This document shows, in pieces, positions 37,567 through 44,464 of a DNA stretch of 64,000 nt (position 1 is its first letter; every line of letters starts with the position of its first letter). The stretch spans positions 2,568,315-2,632,314 of the forward strand of contig NC_015510.1 in NCBI RefSeq assembly GCF_000212735.1. Direction: 5' to 3'. The translations under genes and the position numbers were made by a program. The DNA comes from Haliscomenobacter hydrossis DSM 1100 (GTDB lineage: Bacteria; Bacteroidota; Bacteroidia; Chitinophagales; Saprospiraceae). The notes under the pieces were generated by a model. That model worked only from the letters and a program-made list of their open reading frames with translations. It was not told the origin of the DNA and ran no database searches.

Positions 37567-38628
37567 ATGCCTAAATCTATCGTCTTCTGTTTGTGCCTGC
37601 TTGGCGGGGTGAGTGCCGCAAGTGCACAAAATGACAACCCGATCGTAGTGATGGCTGCTCAAGGAAAAATCAGCTATCAAGCACCTGGGTACAAAAGTAA
37701 ATCCATCAGCGCCGGATCACTGTTCAAAAACACGGGCACGGTAAAACTGAAAGCCAATAGCAGCATTACCTTTTTTACCGAAGGCCAGTTTCAAACCCTG
37801 CAAGGTCCCAAATCCAGTACCCTTCAGGACGTTTTCCCCGATCAGGGTGGCATGAAACTCAATTTTGAGCGTGGTTTTAGCGATTTCCTGGTAGCCGCAC
37901 TAGACCTGGCCGCTAACCCCCAAAATCCCAAAGATGCCTGGGGCACAGTGACCAGTAAAAAGGGCAGTGGTGATGGCTGGGGTACCGTTACAAGTAAAAA
38001 AGGTAGTGGTGACGGTTGGGGCACGGTCACAAGTAAGAAAGGTAGTGGCGATGGCTGGGGCACAGTTACAAGTAAAAAAGGCAGCGGTGACGGATGGGGA
38101 GGCAAAGGCAAGCTCATCAATACCATTGCTCCTTTTGGCAAAATCCGTCCGGGAGCAAAATTGTTCCAATGGTCAAAACCAGCGGGTCCTCAAGACTATC
38201 GATTGGAAATCAAAGACAGCAAGGGAACTACAATCCTCAAAATCACCGCCCAGGATACCTTGCTGAGCGTCGATCTCGATCCTGTAAAATTCAAGGAAGG
38301 CCAACAGTACGTGTGGCAAGTGTCCACCGCGGCAGGTGATGTGCTGTCCAATCCTATGGTTTTTGAAATTGGTACCAGCCAGGCTTTGAGCAGCGTCGTA
38401 CAAAAGGCGGAAACCGCAGAATCCTACGCCAAAAACTCGGCAAGTGTCCAAGGCTTGATGCGCGCCGTCGCTCTGGAACAAGGGGAATGGTACCAGGATG
38501 CAGCCCTAACCTACTTCCAACTGCAAACCGCCGACCCCAATAATCTACTCATCAAATTGATGTATGCCGCCTTTTGGATGCGCAATGGCCCAAAGCCATT
38601 GGCCGAACAAGCATTTAAACTGCGTTGA
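37567..38628 (+). CDS. Exported FecR-like protein with four 13-residue GWGTVTSKKGSGD repeats
   Basis: A 353-aa protein with a signal peptide (MPKSIVFCLCLL... ending ASAQ). Residues ~25-105 resemble a FecR-type beta domain (GKISYQ, SAGSLFKNTGTVKLKANSS). Residues ~124-180 hold four copies of a 13-aa unit, each with a GWGT start and lysine/serine/glycine-rich end. Residues ~185-280 look like an Ig/fibronectin-type fold ending in YVWQVSTA, and the C-terminus is helical (TPR-like). FecR-like and similar Ig-type proteins often neighbour caspase-family genes in other bacteria, which I recall as a pattern but cannot check here. A structural or docking partner of the two proteases is plausible. It is the last gene of the operon and is followed by a terminator. 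Confidence 0.75.
   Translation: MPKSIVFCLCLLGGVSAASAQNDNPIVVMAAQGKISYQAPGYKSKSISAGSLFKNTGTVKLKANSSITFFTEGQFQTLQGPKSSTLQDVFPDQGGMKLNFERGFSDFLVAALDLAANPQNPKDAWGTVTSKKGSGDGWGTVTSKKGSGDGWGTVTSKKGSGDGWGTVTSKKGSGDGWGGKGKLINTIAPFGKIRPGAKLFQWSKPAGPQDYRLEIKDSKGTTILKITAQDTLLSVDLDPVKFKEGQQYVWQVSTAAGDVLSNPMVFEIGTSQALSSVVQKAETAESYAKNSASVQGLMRAVALEQGEWYQDAALTYFQLQTADPNNLLIKLMYAAFWMRNGPKPLAEQAFKLR
37936..38091 (+). repeat. 39-bp coding minisatellite, four copies
   Basis: Four direct repeats of exactly 39 bp (units at 37936, 37975, 38014 and 38053) encode the same 13 residues, apart from Ala for Gly at the first position of unit 1. The differences between units are all at third codon positions otherwise, so the protein sequence is conserved while the DNA drifts. 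Confidence 0.95.
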
Positions 38629-38648
38629 AGCCTGATAAAATAAAAAAA

Positions 38649-38680
38649 GGCCCCAACTGCCTTTCACAGCAGTTGGGACC
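38649..38680. terminator. Bidirectional terminator between the FecR-like and LysM genes
   Basis: A 12-bp stem with one mismatch (GGCCCCAACTGC / GCAGTTGGGACC) encloses an 8-nt loop. On the minus strand it is followed by seven T residues (complement of 38642-38648); on the plus strand by TTCTTT. It suits both convergent genes, better the LysM gene. Confidence 0.85.
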
Positions 38681-38704
38681 TTCTTTATGCACTATTTTTT
38701 CCGG

Positions 38705-39100
38705 TTATGGATTAGGAATGCTCAACACCTGACCGACTACGATCAAATCAGGGTTTTTCAAGATGTCCTTGTTGGCTTCAAAAATGGCCACGTATTTGCT
38801 GGCATCATCGAAGTAATGCTTGGCAATTTTGCCCAAAGTTTCGCCCGCAACCACAGTGTGGCGGTGGTAAACACTGTCATCACTGACTTTGATATTGGCC
38901 TTCACTTCGGAAGGAGCAGCATCGTCTTTCGACAGTCCGTTGATTGACTTCAGTTTGTCCCAGATGGCATTGCGTACAAATGGAGTTGGAACCGTACCGT
39001 TAAATACGATGTTACCGTCTTCTTCATGGAAGTTTTCCATTTCTGCGCCGTGTTCTTTGGCGAAATCAAGGGCTGATTGGTACTTGTCTTTCAATGACAT
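38705..39100 (-). CDS. Small BON + LysM domain protein (Kbp/YgaU-like)
   Basis: A 131-aa protein without signal peptide. The first part (about 20-75) looks like a BON domain (IVFNGTVPTPFVRNAIWDKL) and the last ~50 residues are a LysM domain (HTVVAGETLGKIAKHYF ... PDLIVVGQVLSIP). This matches the layout of E. coli Kbp (YgaU), a soluble potassium-binding protein, in both length and order. Whether it binds potassium here is inference. It is transcribed alone toward the caspase operon and is separated from it by a strong terminator. Confidence 0.85.
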   Translation of the reverse strand: MSLKDKYQSALDFAKEHGAEMENFHEEDGNIVFNGTVPTPFVRNAIWDKLKSINGLSKDDAAPSEVKANIKVSDDSVYHRHTVVAGETLGKIAKHYFDDASKYVAIFEANKDILKNPDLIVVGQVLSIPNP

Positions 39101-39209
39101 TTCAATTGGTATTAATGAGGTGATTAAAAAATTTCCGTGTTTGACAAATGTTAGGAATTATAACGACTTTCGCAAGTTCCGCTGGTTATTTTATCGTAAA
39201 GAAAAACCT

Positions 39210-42200
39210 TTATTTTTTTGAAAAATATCGGTAAGCCATTTCTACTACTTTCCCCATTGCCTCGTTTGCCGCGGTTTCATTTGTCCAGCCTTTAGACAGG
39301 ATGGTAAACGAAAAGTAACGCCCCTCTGGGGAAATAATTAAAGCTGAATCGTGGTGATGCTGGGTAATCCAGCCGGTTTTGTGGGCAATCTGCACATCGG
39401 CGGGCAAACAGGTCGGGATCACATCGTTAAATTCCTGATCCGAAAGGATCTTGATCATCTCCTGGCAATCGACTGGCCGCCCCGCTTCTCCCCTGCCGAT
39501 GCGCTCCATCAGCAACATCAGGTCATAGGCGGTGGCACTGTTGTTGAGCCCAGCGGCATAAGCTTTGCTGTCTTCTACTCCACGTCGAACCATGATGTCC
39601 TGGAGCCCCAGATCGCGCATGGTTTGGGTGGTGTTTTCCGCACCCACCAACTCGATCAGCATGTTGGTCGCCAAATTCGAACTGCGTACAATCATCGCCC
39701 GGGCAAGGTCGTAAATGCTGACTTTTTGCCCCATACGCTGGTACCAGGGCAAATCGGAATCATCCCCTTCACTGAGCGAATAAGGGCTGCCATCCACAAT
39801 ACTTTTGAACTCGTTTTTCAACACAATGGAATCGCTGAGTTTAAATTTCCCCTGATTGGCTTGTTTAAAAACCTCCACCAACACGGGCGTTTTCATGGTA
39901 CTGGCGGGGTGAATGCTGATTTTTTCATTGATAAAAACGGCCTGCACGGGGTTTTGCAGATCGCGAAAAGCAACATAAAAGGTTCCCTCCACCCGAGCGA
40001 GTTCCGCTTTAATCGCTGCTTCCAATTCCGTCAGGTTTTGGGGTTCTCCACCCTTATTGCCGGAATCTTTGCGCATTTTTGCGGCACGAAAGAGCAGATC
40101 AGCGGCCATCAAAACCTTGTTGCGCAGCCGGTAAGGAAAATTGGGTGACTTTGCCAAAAACTGGCGCACTGCAGCCGAGGCCTCTGCCGAGTTTTGCCCA
40201 CCCAATACCGCGCTAATCCAGCGGCGCGGAAAAAAGATGTCCCCGGTGCGCTGAATTTCTTCCAACAATTCCAGTGCCGGTAGAACGTAGTGCAGCTTTT
40301 CTGCATTGGGGCGACGAGGATGATTCAAATAGCCCAAGGCGTCCTCCACCCAGGGTTCATAGTCGCGGTTTTCTTCTTTTTTTAGGCTGTTGAAAAAAGC
40401 ATCGCGTTGGGCTTGGTCGGCAGCAAAAACCGGGCGGATGAAATTCAGGCGTTGCACGCGGTCGGGGTTGGTAATTTCGGCCAATTGTTGGGTCAAAATG
40501 GAGTCGGCCCGCTGTGGCCAACGCAAGGCAATGGCACAAGCGAGATCGATGCGCTGGCTTTCGGAAAGCGTTAGGCCGGTAATGCTCAGGCTTTTGTTCC
40601 ACAAACGGTTCAATCGCTGTACCGCAGGCCATGTTTCCGCCATCGACTGGTAGGCGCTAAAATAGGTCAAACGCGCCGAAGCGTCTTTGGCACTCAAGAG
40701 CAAATCCCAGAGCAATTCCTCAATTTTTGCTTTGCTGGATAGCCGCAATTCGGGATCAGCAAAGCGCCAATAAATGGTCTGCAACTGATCGAGCAATTGT
40801 TGCCGATTGAGGGGTTCCTGTTCGGCGGGCAAGGCTTCCAGAATGCTTTCGAGTAACGTACTCGGCGGCATGGCTTCGTGTAAAAATTCTTCCATCAGCG
40901 CCATGCGTGCCGCACCGCGCAGGAGCGGATCGGCAATTTTAGGCGTTTGTTTGAGAAAATACGTCAATGAACGCATGTCCAGGCGGCAAAAACCATAACT
41001 CTGCGGCGAAGCCAGCAAAAGTGACGCCAGGGGAAAAGGATAGCCTTTTACCGCGTTAATTTCCGTTTTTTCTCCAGCAATTTCCACCGGAAAAAGCGCC
41101 ACACTATCGGGATAAAACAGCGCCAACTGGGTTTGTTCCGGCCAGTATTTTCCCGAAGCGGAAGTTTTTTCTTGCCGCACGATCAGCTTTTCCAATCCTT
41201 GCCCATTGCCTACTTGTTCCAGCGCAAAGCGCGGCATCCCCGCTTCTTTGACCCAAACCTGGCTCCATTCGGCCAGGTCTTTCGGGCAATACTTGTCCAA
41301 AATGCTGATCAGTTGATCCCAGGTCGCGTTGCCATAACTATAGGTGCGCACGTATTCTTGCAGGCCTTTGCGCATTTGCTCCTCCCCCATCATGGCCTCC
41401 AACTGCCGCATCACCACGGGCGCTTTTTGGTAAATGATACCGCCGTAGAGGCTGCCTGCGTTTTTGAGGTTTTCGAGTTCTTGCTGGATGGGGTGGCTGC
41501 CTTCCGAACGGTCTTCCGAATAGGCGGAGGGCTGATGCGCCAGCAAAAAACGCAGTTCGTGATTGATCTTGGGAAAGGAGGGATTGACAATTTTGGCGGC
41601 CATAAAATTGGCAAAAACCTCTTTGAGCCACACGTCGTTGAACCAGTTCATGGTCACCAAATCGCCAAACCACATGTGCGCGGTTTCGTGCGCAATCAGA
41701 CTGGCGCGGCCCAGTTTTTGGTTTTCGGTGGCGTTTTCATCCAGCATCAAACTGGCTTCCCGGTAAAAAATAGCCCCAATGTGCTCCATGCCGCCGTATT
41801 GAAAGCCGGGCATGAGCGCAAAATCAAGTTTGGCAAAAGGTAGTTTAATGCCCGTGTATTCTTCCATCCACGCGATGGCGTGGGCGTGCAAATCAAAGAT
41901 GTCCACGAGGTTGCGCTGCACCTTGGCCTGGTCGGTTTCGCGGTACAACATGGTCAGGCTGCGGCCATTGCGGGTTTCGGTTGCTTTTTGGAATTTCCCC
42001 GCGCAAAAGGCAAAAACGTAGGTACTGAAGGCTTCGGTGGTTTTGAAATGCAGTTGTTTGCGCCCGGCTTTTTCCGTGCTGTTGTCCAGCGGCCCATTGC
42101 CCATGGCCTCCCAATCGGCGGGAATATCCAGATGTAAAGTGTACCGCGCTTTGAGATTGGGTTGGTCAAAGCAGGGAAAAACCGTGGAAGCCCTATCGGG

Positions 42201-42632
42201 TACGACGAGGGTGTACAGGTAATCGGCGCTGCGGTTGAGGGATTGGTTGTTGGCCTCAAAGGTGAGTTGCACCGCATTTTTGCCCAGTTTCAGGTGTTTA
42301 GCCGGGAGTACAAAATGGCCTTGCGCATGATTGCCTTTTAATTTTTTTCCATTGATGCTCAGTTGGCCAGCCCAGGTTTTACCGGGTTTAAAGTCCAGCA
42401 GCAAGTCTTGCGTTTTGTTTTTCAACTCAAAAGCGATGTTGACCATGCCCGTAATTGGGTCGGTTTTCGCGAGCGGAATGTGCAGGTTTAAATCGTACAC
42501 AATGGCACTCAGGTTTTGGCTACGCCATTGCGCCAATTCCCAGGAGACACCTTCTTCCAGCGGGATGGGGATATTTTTTTGTGCAAAAGCCATGGTGGAA
42601 CTGATCAAAAGTGCGATGAGTAAAAAGCGCAT
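39210..42632 (-). CDS. M1 family aminopeptidase fused to a class A beta-lactamase-like serine hydrolase
   Basis: An 1140-aa exported protein with a signal peptide (MRFLLIALLIS... ending AFAQ). Residues ~30-540 are an M1 (gluzincin) aminopeptidase: the GAMEN-like motif is GGMEHIG, zinc ligands are His315, His319 and Glu338 (HETAH with Glu after 18 residues), and Glu316 is catalytic. An ERAP1-like helical region (~560-850) follows. Residues ~870-1140 are a class A beta-lactamase fold: Ser911-x-x-Lys914 (STMK), an SSN in place of SDN, and Lys1085-Thr-Gly (KTG). A penicillinase-type Glu may lie in RGVEDSKAY. Both halves keep their catalytic residues. The gene is upstream of the LysM gene. The beta-lactamase part could hydrolyse a lactam, an ester or a D-peptide; I cannot tell. 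Confidence 0.92.
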   Translation of the reverse strand: MRFLLIALLISSTMAFAQKNIPIPLEEGVSWELAQWRSQNLSAIVYDLNLHIPLAKTDPITGMVNIAFELKNKTQDLLLDFKPGKTWAGQLSINGKKLKGNHAQGHFVLPAKHLKLGKNAVQLTFEANNQSLNRSADYLYTLVVPDRASTVFPCFDQPNLKARYTLHLDIPADWEAMGNGPLDNSTEKAGRKQLHFKTTEAFSTYVFAFCAGKFQKATETRNGRSLTMLYRETDQAKVQRNLVDIFDLHAHAIAWMEEYTGIKLPFAKLDFALMPGFQYGGMEHIGAIFYREASLMLDENATENQKLGRASLIAHETAHMWFGDLVTMNWFNDVWLKEVFANFMAAKIVNPSFPKINHELRFLLAHQPSAYSEDRSEGSHPIQQELENLKNAGSLYGGIIYQKAPVVMRQLEAMMGEEQMRKGLQEYVRTYSYGNATWDQLISILDKYCPKDLAEWSQVWVKEAGMPRFALEQVGNGQGLEKLIVRQEKTSASGKYWPEQTQLALFYPDSVALFPVEIAGEKTEINAVKGYPFPLASLLLASPQSYGFCRLDMRSLTYFLKQTPKIADPLLRGAARMALMEEFLHEAMPPSTLLESILEALPAEQEPLNRQQLLDQLQTIYWRFADPELRLSSKAKIEELLWDLLLSAKDASARLTYFSAYQSMAETWPAVQRLNRLWNKSLSITGLTLSESQRIDLACAIALRWPQRADSILTQQLAEITNPDRVQRLNFIRPVFAADQAQRDAFFNSLKKEENRDYEPWVEDALGYLNHPRRPNAEKLHYVLPALELLEEIQRTGDIFFPRRWISAVLGGQNSAEASAAVRQFLAKSPNFPYRLRNKVLMAADLLFRAAKMRKDSGNKGGEPQNLTELEAAIKAELARVEGTFYVAFRDLQNPVQAVFINEKISIHPASTMKTPVLVEVFKQANQGKFKLSDSIVLKNEFKSIVDGSPYSLSEGDDSDLPWYQRMGQKVSIYDLARAMIVRSSNLATNMLIELVGAENTTQTMRDLGLQDIMVRRGVEDSKAYAAGLNNSATAYDLMLLMERIGRGEAGRPVDCQEMIKILSDQEFNDVIPTCLPADVQIAHKTGWITQHHHDSALIISPEGRYFSFTILSKGWTNETAANEAMGKVVEMAYRYFSKK

Positions 42633-42716
42633 GTGCTGGTTTTATGTGGATGAGGGGATGAAAACCAATAGCAGATCTATGGCAAGGAAACATACGGCTT
42701 TTTGCGCAAAACTACC

Positions 42717-43511
42717 TCAACGCTTCAGCAAATTTTCATACGTATCCACCACATAATAGACCACATTCCCTTTAATGGTCTTACCGACCTTTTGATTCAG
42801 CATCTGTCGGCCTAGTTTGTTAAAACCTTGTACGTACACACAAATGGTTTGGGGTGGAATGGACAAATCTACCTTTTCAGCGTGGTTGCTATCCAATACC
42901 AATAAGTTTTGCGTTGCATTTTGATACCGCAGCACTTCATTGCCCTTGGCCATGCGGAAGGGGTCTGCTGGTAGTGTTGTGCCCAAATAACCGCTTTCAT
43001 CCAGCTGCAAACGGGTGTTTCCCTGGGCGTCTATTTCGAAAAGCTTTCCGTCCGGCTGATGATATGCGATACAAAACTTGCCTCTGAATCCTTCGGGAAG
43101 GGTGATGATCGTTTTGGGTTCTTTGGAAAAATCGAGGTCTTCAGGCTTTGCTCCGACTTTGTAAAACAAATTGACTTCGTCGATGCGGTCCTCGATTCCT
43201 TCCCTGTCCTGGAAGCCGTAATACACCATAAAATTGCGTTCAAGCTGAATCCTTCCGCGAAAAAGGCTGTCTACTTCAATGCCATCATAATAGCCCCCGT
43301 CTTTGTAAATGGTATACTTATACGTCTTTCCAGAAAACAAGTCCATCTCAGGATTAAACGTAAAATACCCGAGCGAGTCAACCTGAATAAAAAATTCGGG
43401 CGCTGCGGAGTGGTGCCAACGACCGAGGATGGAGTTGTTTTGGGCGAAGAGTAAAATACTTTGCAGGAAGAAAATGAATACCAAGGTGGGTTTAGTCAAT
43501 GGAGTGGTCAT
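42717..43511 (-). CDS. Hypothetical exported protein, 264 aa
   Basis: I do not recognise a family. The N-terminus is a signal peptide (TLVFIFFLQSILLFAQ). The mature part is beta-rich with alternating strands (GYFTFNPEMDLFSGKTYKY, GGYYDGIEVDSLFRGRI) and no cysteine pairs or T9SS tail, so it could be a small periplasmic or surface beta-sandwich protein. It lies 84 bases upstream of the M1/beta-lactamase gene on the same strand and may share its transcript. A CAGATT-type palindrome lies just upstream. Confidence 0.7.
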   Translation of the reverse strand: MTTPLTKPTLVFIFFLQSILLFAQNNSILGRWHHSAAPEFFIQVDSLGYFTFNPEMDLFSGKTYKYTIYKDGGYYDGIEVDSLFRGRIQLERNFMVYYGFQDREGIEDRIDEVNLFYKVGAKPEDLDFSKEPKTIITLPEGFRGKFCIAYHQPDGKLFEIDAQGNTRLQLDESGYLGTTLPADPFRMAKGNEVLRYQNATQNLLVLDSNHAEKVDLSIPPQTICVYVQGFNKLGRQMLNQKVGKTIKGNVVYYVVDTYENLLKR

Positions 43512-43550
43512 ATTGAGTTGAGTTTTTTACAAACAACTGGATATTTTTAT

Positions 43551-43644
43551 TTCACACAGATTTCACGCAGATTAAACCACAGATTTCACACAGATTTTTC
43601 TGCGTGAAATCTGTGAAAAAATCTGTGTAGCATCTGCGTGAAAT
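43551..43644. repeat. CAGATT-type palindrome between divergent genes
   Basis: ATTTCACGCAGAT (43560-43572) pairs with ATCTGCGTGAAAT (43632-43644), and inside it CACAGATTTCA (43579-43589) pairs with TGAAATCTGTG (43605-43615). The whole element is built of CAGATTTCAC-like units. It sits between the start codons of the 264-aa exported protein and the DinB gene. Confidence 0.85.
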
Positions 43645-43765
43645 GAAAATGTCTGGTCGTGTAGTTTTTTTTTACAAAACAACGTTCGTATATCTCCCAA
43701 AAATTGTGAATGCTAAAAATTTAAAAAACGCTTAATTTATCCGCTCAAAAACACCGCAACAAGAC

Positions 43766-44209
43766 ATGAAAGCCTTTTTCCAAAACATCTACGGGTACCA
43801 GCACCATTTCAATCATCAATTGATTGAACAGCTCGTCCTGCATCATCAGGTGCTGCCCGAACGTTGTATTCCCTTGTTTAGCCACGTACTCAACGCGCAA
43901 AAAATCTGGAATGCCCGGATTTTAGGGCTACCTTCTTCTGGGGTATTTGATGTACACCCCATCGAAACCATGCAAGCATTGGCCCTGCTCAATCATCAAC
44001 ACTCGCTGGAAATCATCGAAGGTTTTGACCTGAGTCAAAGCATCACGTACCGCAATACCCTGGGCGAAGAATACTCCAATACCATTCAGGACTTGTTGTT
44101 TCATGTCATCAACCACACGACCCACCATCGGGGGCAAATCATTTCCGATTTCCGTCAGGCTGGCATAGAGCCACTGAAGACCGATTATGTATTTTATGTG
44201 CGAAAGTAA
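43766..44209 (+). CDS. DinB/YfiT-like four-helix protein
   Basis: A 147-aa soluble protein with the DinB fold pattern: a first helix ending in FSHVLNAQKIW and a second histidine cluster in HVINHTTHHRGQI. Three histidines at these positions usually bind a divalent metal. The family includes thiol-dependent transferases (bacillithiol or mycothiol) and many proteins of unknown role; the name comes from a damage-inducible B. subtilis gene and does not imply DNA repair. Length is typical. The gene stands alone, converging on the sortilin-like gene across a palindrome. Confidence 0.85.
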   Translation: MKAFFQNIYGYQHHFNHQLIEQLVLHHQVLPERCIPLFSHVLNAQKIWNARILGLPSSGVFDVHPIETMQALALLNHQHSLEIIEGFDLSQSITYRNTLGEEYSNTIQDLLFHVINHTTHHRGQIISDFRQAGIEPLKTDYVFYVRK

Positions 44210-44239
44210 ACAGTTCATCGTCCCTGGTTTTTTATATTT

Positions 44240-44434
44240 CAAAAGCGACACTTTTTTAACACAAGGGGCACAAAGGAAAGCACAAGGGGCACAAGGGCGA
44301 GACTTTGACAAAGCGATGTGCTTGAGTTTTGGTTTCTATTCACCCTCATTTTGGGCATAACCCCCGTCAACATCATATCCTTGTGTTCCTTGTGCTCCCT
44401 TGGTGTCCTTTGTGCTTAAAAATTTTGTCGCTTT
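44240..44434. repeat. CACAAGG-type imperfect palindrome between convergent genes
   Basis: The left arm (44240-44297) begins AAAAGCGACA and continues with CACAAGGGG units; the right arm (about 44379-44434) is the complement, CCTTGTG units ending TTGTCGCTTTG. The arms are imperfect and enclose about 80 nt. Unit and flank match the palindrome at 51508-51644. Confidence 0.8.
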
Positions 44435-44464
44435 GGTCTTTTTAAAACCCCGGGACAACTCATG

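Noticed and set aside
37936-38091. Evenly spaced repeats that could suggest a CRISPR array
   Set aside because: The 39-bp units are contiguous with no spacers, lie in frame within a signal-peptide protein and encode the same 13 residues.
39351-40148. 265-residue plus-strand frame opposite the beta-lactamase-like domain
   Set aside because: It is antisense to catalytic motifs of the real gene and has no domain of its own.
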